Notes: generated by a model not told the origin, from the letters alone. Counted from the first letter of the stretch, positions 7,477 to 16,350 are shown. The stretch is 64,000 nt of DNA from Crocinitomicaceae bacterium (GCA_024643545.1 JAHEMR010000004.1:62001-126000), one strand, 5' to 3'. Made by a program: numbers and translations.

Positions 7477-9051
7477 TCACCCTTTACCCGACTTAATAGA
7501 AGGAACACTTGGTTTTATTGGGCTCGAAGGCATTGGCGAGTGTGGTGGTTTTGAAGGTGCTGCAGGAGCAGATGGACGAACAGGATTCACTTGAATGGGA
7601 ACATGTACAGGCTTATTGACAGGTTCAACTGGACGGGTATTAAATTCTGTCGGTCTAGAGACATTCTCTCGTTCAGGTTTATCTACTGAATTATTTAATT
7701 CCTCCCGATTCATCGTTGGATTTTTTTGATCCATTGGAAGTGGTGTATTCCCATTATTTGGCGCTAAATTTTCCTCAGGAAAAACAAGTTCATTCGTATG
7801 TAAAGCTGGACGATTTATTGTCCCCAAGACTGTTTCTGTTGGATTCGGTTTAGAAGGAAGTGGTACTTGATTCGGAGGAATATTTAAATAGCCTTGATCA
7901 AAAATACAACCACCCATTTCATCTGCAGAAATTCCCATTGCTTGACATCGCGCACGGGCATTGTCACGTTGTGTTTGATTTAAATCTGCTACCGTTAAAT
8001 GAACCATGGGGAATCTTCGGTCAGTAAAGTCCTCGGTCGTTGTTCCAGGTGCGTAATCAAATAAACTCGTTTGATTTGTCACCCTCCAATCTTCAGCAAA
8101 GTCTTTGGCAAGGAACGAAAGGTATTCTTTTTCAGCAAAATTAGACGCTTGTTGTAATGATGAATTCCCGAAGGTAGAAAATGCGAGGTAACTTGGTCGA
8201 GGACGATCAACATTTCGCCCTTGAAAATCATCCTCTGCGATTCCATTCGCATTTCCAAGCAATCCTTGAAAGGATGTACGGTCGCATTCAAAAACATGAA
8301 CTGTTGTGTTCAAAAACCCGAATCCACTCGAGGACCGAACATCTAAAATCACCATTTCACCTGTGGGCCAAGAGATGGTGTAATTTCTGCCCTCAAAGCG
8401 AACAACCCCACCATTTGGAAGGAAGTAAGTTCGTCCTTGAAGTTGAATTGGCATTCCATTTAAACGTAAGTTGGAATTTAAATTATCAGGCTTCGTACTT
8501 GCGTAATAACAAACGCGGTCTCCTGCTACATTCATTGCAACTGCGGCATTCAATGAGAAATTATCCGATTGAGCACGTTGTCGTGTTTGAACTTCAAAGG
8601 AACTTCGGTCTGATTTTGATAACACAAACTCACCAACGGTCTGGAAAGAATAAGTAGCTTGATCAAAAGACTTTAAATGCGGGTCTCCATAACTACGACC
8701 AATAATTTGACTGCACATGGAATGATTCACGATTAGTTCTACCGTCTCCCATTGATTTGTTGAAAAAGCACCATTTGAATTGCGATTTTGCTGAACCATG
8801 GTTTCTAATTCCTTACGGTCAGCAAGTGGAACCATTGTTAGCATTTCGTATGGCGTGAAATCCTCCGGAAAAGTTCTGTCCGGAACATTTTTGTGTTCTG
8901 AAAGTGCGATCATTGAAAGAGCCAACCAATTTCCTCGGATTGGATCCCAACGTTCTAATCTCTCTTTAATAGGTTTGAATTGATCCTCAAATGTTTGCGC
9001 GCGAAACGATTGAACCAAGAGAATTGCAACAAGAAAGTAAACTGTTTTCAT
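7477..9051 (-). CDS. Secreted von Willebrand factor type D domain protein with proline-rich tail
   Basis: 524 residues, exported (signal peptide about 1-19, ending FRAQ). A unique N-terminal part (20-115) precedes a vWD domain at about 118-285: it opens with YGDPHLKSFD (121-130) and contains GLLGNANGIAEDDF (263-276), which matches the calcium-loop GxxGNxNGxxxDDF of the family. Next, about 320-390, comes a 'DWRV...SLFDYAPG' segment with two cysteines (369, 382), like the region after vWD in animal mucin/SUSD2-type proteins. From about 395 the chain is Pro/Asn/Lys-rich and probably disordered. There is no YPNP sorting tail. It is transcribed in the same direction as the response regulator upstream (42-base gap) and has its own terminator. 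Function unknown; adhesion or matrix binding is only a guess. Confidence 0.82.
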   Translation of the reverse strand: MKTVYFLVAILLVQSFRAQTFEDQFKPIKERLERWDPIRGNWLALSMIALSEHKNVPDRTFPEDFTPYEMLTMVPLADRKELETMVQQNRNSNGAFSTNQWETVELIVNHSMCSQIIGRSYGDPHLKSFDQATYSFQTVGEFVLSKSDRSSFEVQTRQRAQSDNFSLNAAVAMNVAGDRVCYYASTKPDNLNSNLRLNGMPIQLQGRTYFLPNGGVVRFEGRNYTISWPTGEMVILDVRSSSGFGFLNTTVHVFECDRTSFQGLLGNANGIAEDDFQGRNVDRPRPSYLAFSTFGNSSLQQASNFAEKEYLSFLAKDFAEDWRVTNQTSLFDYAPGTTTEDFTDRRFPMVHLTVADLNQTQRDNARARCQAMGISADEMGGCIFDQGYLNIPPNQVPLPSKPNPTETVLGTINRPALHTNELVFPEENLAPNNGNTPLPMDQKNPTMNREELNNSVDKPERENVSRPTEFNTRPVEPVNKPVHVPIQVNPVRPSAPAAPSKPPHSPMPSSPIKPSVPSIKSGKG

Positions 9052-9093
9052 TTGCTCATTTTTTAAAGCATGTTAACAAAGATTGAACCAAAA

Positions 9094-9759
9094 TCACCGA
9101 TTGAATTTATATCCAATTCCTTTCACGGTTGAAATGGTATGCTCCCCTATTTTTTCACGTAATTTTCGAATATGAACATCAATCGTACGGTCACCAACCA
9201 CTACCTCAGAACCCCAAACTTGCTCTAAAATAATTTCTCTTTTAAAGACAAAATCCGGTCGCGAAGCCAACAAAGCAAGTAATTCAAATTCTTTTCTTGG
9301 CAATTGAATTTCCATTCCATCTTTTTCTACGAGGTAGCGCTCTCGATTGATTTTAAGCTCTTGTGAAATAACGTCTTTTACATCTAACTTCACTTTTCTA
9401 CGCAATAAAGCGTGAATTCGGCTCATTAAAACTTTCGGTTTAATGGGCTTGGAGATGTAATCATCTCCTCCTGCTTCAAGTCCAGCAATTTGACTGTAGT
9501 CCTCGCTTCGAGCAGTTAAAAAACAAATAATAATATCCTCGTTTTCTGGATTATTTTTCAATGCCTCACAGACTTCAATACCATCCATCATTGGCATCAT
9601 TACATCGAGTAAAATCAGATCGGGCTTTTCAGATTCAACAGCTTTCAAGCACTGACTACCATTCTCAAACGTTGAAACACGATGTCCATCTTGAATTAAA
9701 TTGTACTTCAACAATTCTCGAATGTCTTCCTCGTCATCAACAACAAAAATAAATGCCAT
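9094..9759 (-). CDS. OmpR/PhoB-family response regulator (orphan)
   Basis: 221 residues. Receiver domain 1-118 with acidic pocket Asp8-Asp9, phosphoacceptor Asp52 (LLDVMMP), Thr82 and Lys104 (SKP), all canonical. Winged-helix DNA-binding domain about 130-221 with the 'GDRTIDVHIRKLREKIG' recognition region and the 'GIGYKF' end. The start at 9759 is chosen because a longer frame would cover the promoter element at 9778-9785 and add residues not found in the family. No sensor kinase is nearby. Divergent from the second regulator at 9969. Target genes cannot be told from sequence; the vWD gene directly downstream is a candidate. Confidence 0.93.
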   Translation of the reverse strand: MAFIFVVDDEEDIRELLKYNLIQDGHRVSTFENGSQCLKAVESEKPDLILLDVMMPMMDGIEVCEALKNNPENEDIIICFLTARSEDYSQIAGLEAGGDDYISKPIKPKVLMSRIHALLRRKVKLDVKDVISQELKINRERYLVEKDGMEIQLPRKEFELLALLASRPDFVFKREIILEQVWGSEVVVGDRTIDVHIRKLREKIGEHTISTVKGIGYKFNR

Positions 9760-9777
9760 AGGTCCTGTTTTATTTAT

Positions 9778-9785
9778 CAAAGATA
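9778..9785 (-). promoter_or_regulatory. Promoter -7 element (TATCTTTG) for the 9094-9759 response regulator
   Basis: Exact TAnnTTTG match on the minus strand, 18 bases before the ATG at 9759. Confidence 0.7.
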
Positions 9786-9883
9786 CACTATCAATCAACG
9801 CTATGCGGATATGACTTTATTGAATTTAGTTATTTAAGAAAAAATTAACAATTGAATTGTAACCAACAACATAAAATTGCCTT

Positions 9884-9891
9884 ATCTTTGT
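9884..9891 (+). promoter_or_regulatory. Promoter -7 element (TATCTTTG) for the 9969 response regulator
   Basis: Exact TAnnTTTG match. A TTG at 9858-9860, 23 bases upstream, may be a weak -33 element. Transcription would start near 9897, giving a leader of about 70 bases that holds the hairpin at 9925-9947. This leader is longer than most others in the window. Confidence 0.65.
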
Positions 9892-9924
9892 ACGAACTAG
9901 TAGTAGGTTTAGGTTAATAGTTGA

Positions 9925-9955
9925 GAGCTTTGGTTTTTCCAAGGCTCTTGGCTTT
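9925..9955 (+). promoter_or_regulatory. Terminator-like hairpin in the response-regulator leader
   Basis: Perfect 9-bp stem 9925-9933 with 9939-9947 (one U-G pair), five-T loop, then 'ttggcttttt' ending in five T. It begins about 28 bases after the predicted transcription start and ends 13-20 bases before the ATG at 9969. It could be an attenuator, a structure masking translation, or the end of a small upstream transcript. No anti-terminator partner was found by eye. Confidence 0.6.
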
Positions 9956-9968
9956 TTAATACGTTTCC

Positions 9969-10661
9969 ATGAAAATAAAAATCCTCATTGTAGAAGACGA
10001 TATCAACCTTGGAATCGTTATTTCTGACCAATTGCGTTCGGATGGATACGCCGTAACACTTTGTGAAAACGGATCCGAAGGACTGCGCAGGTTCAACGAA
10101 GAACCTTACCATCTTTGCATCTTTGATGTGATGTTACCCGTTAAAGACGGGTTTACACTAGCCAGGGACATTCGAAAAGTAAATACCGACATTCCCATTC
10201 TTTTCTTGTCGGCGAAATCGATGACTGAGGATAAAATCGAAGGATTTAATGCCGGTGGAGATGACTATTTAACGAAGCCTTTTAGTGTTGAGGAACTTCA
10301 ATTGCGTGTGCGTGCATTGTTGAAGCGAGTAAAAGTCAACATCATTCAACCTGAAGAAAAAATCGTGAAACTGGGGCTGTTTCTGTTTGACACAGAAAAT
10401 TTCACTCTAACCTCCCCTACAACGAAACAAACATTAACGAAAAAAGAGGCAATGATTTTAAGAACCTTGTTTCGATTCAAAAATCAATTGTTGGCGCGTG
10501 ACATCATTCTGAATACGGTTTGGGGACAAGATGACTATTTCGTAGGGAGAAGTTTAGATGTATTTATTACTAAATTGAGAAAATACCTCAAAGAAGATTC
10601 AAGCATTCAAATCACAAATGTGCACGGTGTTGGATTCAAGTTTGAGCTAGGCGATGAATAG
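9969..10661 (+). CDS. OmpR-family response regulator (orphan)
   Basis: 230 residues. Receiver domain with acidic pocket Glu9-Asp10-Asp11, phosphoacceptor Asp53 (IFDVMLP), Lys103 (TKPF) and Ser81 where most members have Thr. Winged-helix output about 130-228 with 'GRSLDVFITKLRKYL' and 'VHGVGFKF'. It overlaps tsaB by 8 bases, so the two are translationally coupled. No histidine kinase is adjacent. It differs enough from the 9094-9759 regulator to be a separate family branch rather than a recent duplicate. In Bacteroidota this type (RprY-like) is widespread, but I cannot confirm the orthologue. Confidence 0.92.
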   Translation: MKIKILIVEDDINLGIVISDQLRSDGYAVTLCENGSEGLRRFNEEPYHLCIFDVMLPVKDGFTLARDIRKVNTDIPILFLSAKSMTEDKIEGFNAGGDDYLTKPFSVEELQLRVRALLKRVKVNIIQPEEKIVKLGLFLFDTENFTLTSPTTKQTLTKKEAMILRTLFRFKNQLLARDIILNTVWGQDDYFVGRSLDVFITKLRKYLKEDSSIQITNVHGVGFKFELGDE

Positions 10662-11313
10662 CTACATCCTTCACATAGAAACTGCAACGAAAGTATGCAG
10701 TGTTGCACTTTCGAATGCTGGCAAATTGATTGCGTGTAAAGAATCCATTTCAGATGGATTCATTCACAGTGAGGCGCTAACCTTATACATTGAGGAAACA
10801 TTAATCGAAGGAGGAATTTCTTTATCCGATTTACAGGCAATAAGCATTTCAAGTGGCCCAGGTTCTTATACAGGGCTGCGCATTGGACTTTCAACTGCAA
10901 AAGGATTGTGCTTTGCTTTAAAAATTCCATTGATAAGCGTCGAAACATTGTTGGCGTTAAGCGCCCTTGCTCCTAAAGGAAATCAAACCGTTATTCCGAT
11001 GCTTGATGCCCGCAGAATGGAAGTATACACACAAGTGATTGCCTCAGATGGTAGCATGCTGCAGCCGCTTGATTCAATCGAACTCGATGCTACCACTTTT
11101 TCCGAATTCGAACCATTTCAAGTTTGTGGAGATGGTGCCGCCAAATGCAAAGAAATGTGGCAACACAGAAACATTATCTGGAACGAACATTTGCTTTCAA
11201 GCGCAAAAGGTCAAGTATCCATTGCATACGATAAATTTCAAAAAAAAGAGTTTGAAAACTTGGCTTACTTCACTCCTATCTACCTGAAGGATGCTAATGG
11301 TGTTCGTCGATAA
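10654..11313 (+). CDS. tsaB: tRNA threonylcarbamoyladenosine biosynthesis protein TsaB
   Basis: 219 residues. The ASKHA-fold partner of TsaD/TsaE in making N6-threonylcarbamoyladenosine at tRNA position 37, cytoplasmic. Family marks are 'ILHIETATKVCSVAL' near the start and 'ISSGPGSYTGLRIGLSTAKG' about residues 66-85, typical of TsaB. Starts inside the end of the response regulator gene (8-base overlap). Its last 20 bases overlap the end of the convergent M23 peptidase gene. Confidence 0.93.
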   Translation: MNSYILHIETATKVCSVALSNAGKLIACKESISDGFIHSEALTLYIEETLIEGGISLSDLQAISISSGPGSYTGLRIGLSTAKGLCFALKIPLISVETLLALSALAPKGNQTVIPMLDARRMEVYTQVIASDGSMLQPLDSIELDATTFSEFEPFQVCGDGAAKCKEMWQHRNIIWNEHLLSSAKGQVSIAYDKFQKKEFENLAYFTPIYLKDANGVRR

Positions 11314-12982
11314 CATGTAGCTCTTTACGCCAAGTTTGAACATTTCCACAACGATCCGTTATACGAAGTTCCATGGAAAGAACATCTTTCGACGCTGGAC
11401 CAATTATCGTCGCTCGACGGTCATTTTTCCAAATAACCACATCGTTTTTTTGATCGTAATAGATAATTGTCCATTCGCCATTTATAAAAAGATCATACCG
11501 CTCAATTCCAGCTTGACCATCCGTGATTTTCCAGGATAATTGACTTGGAACAACATTGTTACTGGATGTTGGTAAGAACTGAATCACGGGTGCAAGGGTA
11601 TCTACGTTGCTTGTAAATGTTCCTAACTGCTTTGATTCAGCCGATAACCAGCCATTTTCTCGTGTCGTTACAAGTGCATCGCCATTTACAGCAAGGTACT
11701 GTTTTTCAATTGCTATTGAAGTCTGTCCTTTTAACTCGACACAAATCGCCTTTTGAATTACAGATTTAGAGGTCCCGAATTGCCCCGAAGCTAATTTAAG
11801 CGATTTTTTAACAGGTTCATAAAAGGTGCTTTCCTCGACAAACACGTTCATGTTTGTAGCATATAGTCGATAACTCGAATCTGGAATAAAATGTGTTTTA
11901 TGATCAAAAAAAGATTTGTTTTCTTGTCGAATTGGATATTGATACTTTAGAGTTAGTTCGTGTTGGGCCGTATTTCCTTTTACATCCGCAAGAATCAATG
12001 AACAAGAAATGGAATCATATCCATGTAGGATAATCCCACCAATCGACTGCAATTGATAAATGGTCAGTGGATTCTGTTTGGTGCGAAAGAGTTTCTGAAA
12101 TTTTACTCCCGAAGCTTTGTATTCATCATAATCCATGTGGCTATTGACATACCTAGAATCATCAAACGAAATTTCCGATAATTCAAATCCGAACCGTTCA
12201 CCGGATGGAATCCATAATTCTGCAGAAAAAAGTCCATACGTACTTCCACCTGTCTTTAATGGATCTGAAGCCGCAAGACATACGCCAACTCTTTCGCCTT
12301 TCCGAACGAAATCAACAGGTATTTTAATTGTGTGACTGGATTTTGCTAATGGCACTTGAACAGATTTACCTGGAATTAAATACCCGTTTTCATCAATTCC
12401 AACAAGTCGGATGCCTTGTAATAGTGGCGCTGCAACATCGCTTACATGAAAACCGTGCAATAATGGATTCAGCGCATGCTCCGTTTTTGTATCTCGAAGT
12501 TCAAAATGCAAGTGTGGACCTGTGGAATTTCCACTATTTCCAGAAAGTGCAATTTGCTCGCCTCTTTTCACAGGAATCTCATTCGGATTAGGATGCCAAT
12601 CGAAATCATTCTGTTTTAGTTGTTCTTGAACTGGATTGATGAAGGATTGGATGCGTTTAGAAAACGCTGAACAATGTGCATAAACAGAAGTGATGCCATT
12701 CGCATGATTGATATAAATAACCCGTCCATAACCCGTCGGAGATATGCGTATTCTTGAAATATATCCGTCAGAAATTGCGTGTAAGGGAATTCCCTCTTGT
12801 CCATTCGTACGAAAATCTAATCCCATGTGAAAGTGATTTGGACGTATATCGCCGAAACCAGCACTCATCTCTGGCTCATTGATTCCAATTGGTAAATGCC
12901 AACAAGTATCCACGGTTATTTTTTGACTCCAAACGGAAATACCAAAAGAGATTGCAATAGAAAATAGGACGGTTTTTAACAT
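11294..12982 (-). CDS. M23-family (LytM-type) metallopeptidase, exported
   Basis: 562 residues from the ATG at 12982, which is followed by a signal peptide (MLKTVLFSIAISFGISVWSQ). The frame runs further upstream, but that would cross the promoter element and spoil the signal. The M23 zinc site is complete: His52-x3-Asp56 (FHMGLDFR) and His157-x-His159 (GPHLHFE). The domain sits at about 40-175 at the N-terminus. The remaining 380 residues are beta-rich, without a recognised motif or sorting tail. Probable role: peptidoglycan endopeptidase or a regulator of cell-wall hydrolases. A perfect -7 element ends only 3 bases before the ATG, predicting a leaderless mRNA. Its 3' end overlaps tsaB by 20 bases. 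Confidence 0.9.
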   Translation of the reverse strand: MLKTVLFSIAISFGISVWSQKITVDTCWHLPIGINEPEMSAGFGDIRPNHFHMGLDFRTNGQEGIPLHAISDGYISRIRISPTGYGRVIYINHANGITSVYAHCSAFSKRIQSFINPVQEQLKQNDFDWHPNPNEIPVKRGEQIALSGNSGNSTGPHLHFELRDTKTEHALNPLLHGFHVSDVAAPLLQGIRLVGIDENGYLIPGKSVQVPLAKSSHTIKIPVDFVRKGERVGVCLAASDPLKTGGSTYGLFSAELWIPSGERFGFELSEISFDDSRYVNSHMDYDEYKASGVKFQKLFRTKQNPLTIYQLQSIGGIILHGYDSISCSLILADVKGNTAQHELTLKYQYPIRQENKSFFDHKTHFIPDSSYRLYATNMNVFVEESTFYEPVKKSLKLASGQFGTSKSVIQKAICVELKGQTSIAIEKQYLAVNGDALVTTRENGWLSAESKQLGTFTSNVDTLAPVIQFLPTSSNNVVPSQLSWKITDGQAGIERYDLFINGEWTIIYYDQKNDVVIWKNDRRATIIGPASKDVLSMELRITDRCGNVQTWRKELHVIDEHH

Positions 12983-12985
12983 AGA

Positions 12986-12993
12986 CAAAGATA
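12986..12993 (-). promoter_or_regulatory. Promoter -7 element (TATCTTTG), 3 bases before the M23 peptidase ATG
   Basis: Exact TAnnTTTG on the minus strand. If transcription starts about 4-6 bases past the element, as usual in Bacteroidota, the first base of the mRNA is at or inside the start codon. Confidence 0.65.
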
Positions 12994-13053
12994 CACTTTC
13001 AAAAAAAATGTAAAATAGATTGGCAAAAATGATAAATGTAATCGAATGCTTGT

Positions 13054-13061
13054 TAACTTTG
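13054..13061 (+). promoter_or_regulatory. Promoter -7 element (TAACTTTG) for the coiled-coil/zapA/rny cluster
   Basis: Exact TAnnTTTG, 16 bases before the ATG at 13078. Confidence 0.65.
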
Positions 13062-13077
13062 TACAAAGTCAAAAGTA

Positions 13078-13392
13078 ATGACTGAAAAGATTCAAGACAC
13101 CATACAAGCAATTAGTCGAAAAGCGGTTCGAATTGGGGAAGCCCTTCGTTCAGAACGTTCGAAAAACGAGATTCTTCAAGAAGAAATTCATCGTAGTAAG
13201 GAGCAATTGGCAGCAGAAATAGCTACCATTGGCCACTTGAAGGCGGAAATAGAATCCTTAAAGTCAGCTTTACATTTGGCTGAAAATAAAGTCGTTGAAA
13301 TTCCTGTTCCTGTAAAAGGGAGAAATGAGCAGGAAATTGATGAACTTGTAAAAGAAATTGAATTCTGTATCGAACAGTTGAAGCAATCATAA
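13078..13392 (+). CDS. Small coiled-coil protein upstream of zapA
   Basis: 104 residues, almost entirely heptad-patterned helix (about 10-72), rich in Glu, Lys, Leu and Ile; no signal peptide. A short break 'VEIPVPVKGRNE' (73-84) precedes a last helix. The stop and the zapA start share an A (TAATG), a sign of translational coupling. Position and build suggest a division-associated coiled coil, in the way ZapB partners ZapA elsewhere, but I see no sequence proof of ZapB homology. Confidence 0.7.
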   Translation: MTEKIQDTIQAISRKAVRIGEALRSERSKNEILQEEIHRSKEQLAAEIATIGHLKAEIESLKSALHLAENKVVEIPVPVKGRNEQEIDELVKEIEFCIEQLKQS

Positions 13393-13685
13393 TGAGCAAA
13401 GTATCACTTAAAATTATCATCGCAGGTCGAACTTACCCACTTAATGTGCCGGTTAGTGACGAAGAGAAGGTAACAAAAGCTGCTGCGGATATTAACAAAG
13501 CAGTTGAAATGCTACGTAAGAATTATGCTGTTAATGATAATCAAGACTTAATCGCTATGTCAGCTTTGCAATTATTAGCAAAAGCCTCAAGTGATCATGC
13601 TCCTGTTGCCCAAACTCCGATAGATTATAGTGAAATTGAAGAGGCGTTAGAAAACCTCTCGACAGATTTAGACGAAATTCAATAA
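13392..13685 (+). CDS. zapA: Cell division protein ZapA
   Basis: 97 residues, the usual length. N-terminal beta hairpin 'KIIIAGRTYPLNVPVSDEEK' followed by 'VTKAAADINKAVEMLRKNY' and a helical C-terminus, the ZapA pattern. ZapA crosslinks FtsZ filaments at the division ring. It is coupled to the upstream coiled-coil gene and lies 46 bases before rny; a zapA-rny neighbourhood is frequent in Bacteroidota. That gap is too short to hold the 6S RNA gene that follows zapA in enterobacteria. Confidence 0.87.
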   Translation: MSKVSLKIIIAGRTYPLNVPVSDEEKVTKAAADINKAVEMLRKNYAVNDNQDLIAMSALQLLAKASSDHAPVAQTPIDYSEIEEALENLSTDLDEIQ

Positions 13686-13731
13686 TTTACATTCATTTCA
13701 ACGGCTAATATTCATTCATAATTAAAAGAAT

Positions 13732-15261
13732 ATGTGGTCAGTAGGAATCTTAATAGGTTTGATTGGGGGAGCGGGAGCAACGATTGTTGCACAGCGGTTC
13801 TTTATCAAATCTAAAAGTCAAGAAATCATTAAAAATGCCGAAATCGAGGCTGAAAACATCCGTAAAGAGCGCGCGCTTCAATCCAAAGAAAAATTCTTAA
13901 AACAAAAAGAGGAACACGAAGAGTCCATTCGTGAACGCGAAAAACGCATGCAGTCAAATGAAGATCGTTACCGTGCGAAAGAAAAGACTTTGAATCAAAA
14001 ATTAGAAGACCTTAATCGCAAGGAAAAAGAAGCGGAAAAAGCGAAAGCCGACTACGATTCTAAAGTAGGTGCGCTCGAAATTCGCCAACAGGAATTGGAT
14101 AAAATCCAACAAAAACAAGTAGCTGAATTGTCAAAAATCAGCAACCTGAGTCCAGAAGACGCGAAAAAAGACCTGATGAAAGCCTTGACAGATGAAGCGC
14201 GAACAGCGGCAATGGCTACCATTAAAGAAATTACAGAGGAAGCAAAATTAAATGCAAACAAAGAGGCTCGAAAAATTGTCATCCAATCCATCCAGCGTGT
14301 TGCAACAGAACAAGCAGTTGAAAATGCGGTTTCTGTATTCAACATCGAATCTGATGAAGTAAAAGGAAGAATCATTGGTCGTGAAGGACGTAACATTCGT
14401 GCTCTTGAGGCTGCAACTGGAGTAGAAATTATTGTGGATGATACTCCGGAAGCCATTATCCTCTCTTGTTTTGATCCAGTGAGACGCGAAATTGCACGTT
14501 TGTCTTTACATCAACTTGTTTCTGATGGACGTATTCACCCAGCTCGCATCGAAGAAGTTGTTGCTAAAACCCGCAAGCAACTTGACGAAGAAATTGCAGA
14601 AACTGGTCGACGCACTTGTATCGATTTAGGAATTCATGGCTTACATCCAGAATTAATGCGCATGGTAGGAAGAATGAAATACCGTTCTTCTTATGGACAA
14701 AACCTTCTTCAACACTCGAGAGAAGTAGCAAACCTTTGTGCCATCATGGCAGCTGAACTTGGCTTAAATGTGAAATTGGCAAAACGCGCAGGATTGTTAC
14801 ACGATATTGGAAAAGTTCCAGACGAAGAGCCAGAATTACCACACGCAATCTTGGGGATGAAAATCGCAGAGAAGTTTGGTGAAAAAGGCGATGTACTGAA
14901 TGCGATCGGTGCTCACCATGACGAAATTGAAATGACTACATTGATTTCACCAATCGTTCAAGTATGTGATGCCATCTCAGGTGCGCGTCCAGGAGCTCGA
15001 CGTGAAATTGTTGAAGCCTACATCAAACGCATCAAAGAATTAGAGAATTTAGCCTTATCTTACGAAGGTGTCTCAAGTGCATATGCCATTCAAGCCGGAC
15101 GAGAACTTCGCGTTCTTGTAGAAGCTGAGAAAGTGACAGATCAACGATCTGAAGAACTATCATTTACGATATCACAACGCATTCAAACAGAAATGACCTA
15201 TCCGGGACAAGTCAAGGTGACCGTCATTCGAGAAAAAAGATCTGTTAATTACGCAAAATAA
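13732..15261 (+). CDS. rny: Ribonuclease Y
   Basis: 509 residues. Membrane-anchored endoribonuclease that initiates mRNA decay. Order: N-terminal membrane helix (about 2-20), long charged coiled coil (25-155), KH RNA-binding domain near 205-265 ('[15 protein letters not shown]'), HD phosphohydrolase domain with the catalytic His357-Asp358 (LLHDIGK) and a second 'AHHDE' motif near 402-406, and the short C-terminal domain. All expected parts are present. Followed by a strong terminator. Confidence 0.97.
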   Translation: MWSVGILIGLIGGAGATIVAQRFFIKSKSQEIIKNAEIEAENIRKERALQSKEKFLKQKEEHEESIREREKRMQSNEDRYRAKEKTLNQKLEDLNRKEKEAEKAKADYDSKVGALEIRQQELDKIQQKQVAELSKISNLSPEDAKKDLMKALTDEARTAAMATIKEITEEAKLNANKEARKIVIQSIQRVATEQAVENAVSVFNIESDEVKGRIIGREGRNIRALEAATGVEIIVDDTPEAIILSCFDPVRREIARLSLHQLVSDGRIHPARIEEVVAKTRKQLDEEIAETGRRTCIDLGIHGLHPELMRMVGRMKYRSSYGQNLLQHSREVANLCAIMAAELGLNVKLAKRAGLLHDIGKVPDEEPELPHAILGMKIAEKFGEKGDVLNAIGAHHDEIEMTTLISPIVQVCDAISGARPGARREIVEAYIKRIKELENLALSYEGVSSAYAIQAGRELRVLVEAEKVTDQRSEELSFTISQRIQTEMTYPGQVKVTVIREKRSVNYAK

Positions 15262-15263
15262 TC

Positions 15264-15289
15264 AAAAGGGGAATTCGTTCCCCTTTTTT
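15264..15289 (+). terminator. Intrinsic terminator after rny
   Basis: Stem AAAAGGGGAA (15264-15273) pairs with TTCCCCTTTT (15278-15287) around a TTCG tetraloop, then further T to 15289. It begins 2 bases after the rny stop codon. Confidence 0.92.
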
Positions 15290-15303
15290 GTATACGATAA
15301 ATT

Positions 15304-16350
15304 ATGATCCCTGTTAATTCGATGGTGATTTCTGGTCCGTGTAGTGCGGAAACCCGAGAACAAGTTCTGGAGACAGCACGCGGTTTATCCGAAGTAGGAA
15401 TCGATTACTTTCGTGCCGGAATTTGGAAGCCAAGAACGCGTCCTGGTGAATTCGAAGGCATTGGAGACATCGGTATTTCTTGGATGTGCGATGTGCGTGA
15501 GAGGTATGGATTAAAAATTGCCACAGAAGTAGCAAAAGCAGAACACGTGGAGCTGGCACTCAAGAACAAATTTGATATGATTTGGATTGGAGCTCGTTCA
15601 ACGGTAAACCCCTTTACGGTGCAAGAAATTGCTGAAAGCCTTCAAGGAACGAACATCAAGGTGATGGTGAAAAATCCCGTTAATCCAGATTTAAAACTTT
15701 GGATTGGCGCAATCGAACGAATTTGGAAAGCAGGAATAACCGATGTTACAGCAATTCACCGTGGTTTTTCAGTTTACGAGAAAACATTATACCGGAACGA
15801 TCCTAATTGGCAAATTCCAATTGATCTAAAACAAGAATTGCCTGAAATCCCGCTGATTTGTGACCCATCCCACATCGGTGGTAGAGCACATTTACTTTTG
15901 CCATTAGCACAAAAAGCAATGGATTTAAATTACGATGGTTTGATGATTGAATCTCACGTCAACCCATCCGTAGCCTGGACGGATGCCAAGCAACAAATTA
16001 CGCCTCAGGAGTTAAAGGAGCTGCTGAAATCATTAACCATACGCAACCGTGCAGAAATTGATGAAGATGCCATGTTGGCCTTTCGAGAGCAACTCACACT
16101 CACCGATGAAGCACTTATTCAATTATTGAAAAACCGCATGCGTATTTCGGAACAAATCGGCAAATTTAAAAAGGATAAAAACCACGTCATTCTTCAATCG
16201 AATCGTTGGGAAGAAGCACTGCGAAACAATGTATTAAAAGCAAGTTCTGAAGGGATTTCTGAGGAATTTGTTACGCAACTTTTTAAGTTAATCCACCAGG
16301 ATTCGATACGCATTCAATCAGATATTTTGTCTCAAAATGAAATCGATTAA
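15304..16350 (+). CDS. Bifunctional 3-deoxy-7-phosphoheptulonate synthase / chorismate mutase (AroQ type)
   Basis: 348 residues, a fusion of the first shikimate step and the prephenate branch point, common in Bacteroidota. DAHP synthase domain about 1-255: SGPCSAE near 10-16, RAGIWKPRTRP near 36-46, CDPSHIGG near 190-197. Chorismate mutase domain about 265-345: all-helical, with 'LLKNRMRISEQIGKFKKDKN' (Arg and Lys of the AroQ active site) and a terminal helix with 'IHQDSIRIQ'. Fusion is expected to give allosteric control of the synthase by prephenate. It overlaps aroA by 14 bases. The ATG at 15304 follows 14 bases after the rny terminator; no convincing -7 element was seen. Confidence 0.93.
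   Translation: MIPVNSMVISGPCSAETREQVLETARGLSEVGIDYFRAGIWKPRTRPGEFEGIGDIGISWMCDVRERYGLKIATEVAKAEHVELALKNKFDMIWIGARSTVNPFTVQEIAESLQGTNIKVMVKNPVNPDLKLWIGAIERIWKAGITDVTAIHRGFSVYEKTLYRNDPNWQIPIDLKQELPEIPLICDPSHIGGRAHLLLPLAQKAMDLNYDGLMIESHVNPSVAWTDAKQQITPQELKELLKSLTIRNRAEIDEDAMLAFREQLTLTDEALIQLLKNRMRISEQIGKFKKDKNHVILQSNRWEEALRNNVLKASSEGISEEFVTQLFKLIHQDSIRIQSDILSQNEID

Noticed and set aside
9094-10661. Recent duplication of a response regulator
   Set aside because: Residues around the phosphoacceptor, Thr82/Ser81 and the DNA-binding domain differ widely; the genes are in different branches.
12983-13111. N-terminal extension of the M23 peptidase (605 residues)
   Set aside because: It would cover the -7 element and part of the divergent gene and place 43 odd residues before a good signal peptide.
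13686-13731. 6S RNA gene after zapA
   Set aside because: The gap to rny is 46 bases, far too short for a 6S RNA, and shows no long hairpin.
15264-15303. Amino-acid-responsive attenuator before the aromatic genes
   Set aside because: The hairpin directly follows the rny stop and ends 14 bases before the next ATG; no leader peptide or competing stem is visible, so it is an rny terminator.
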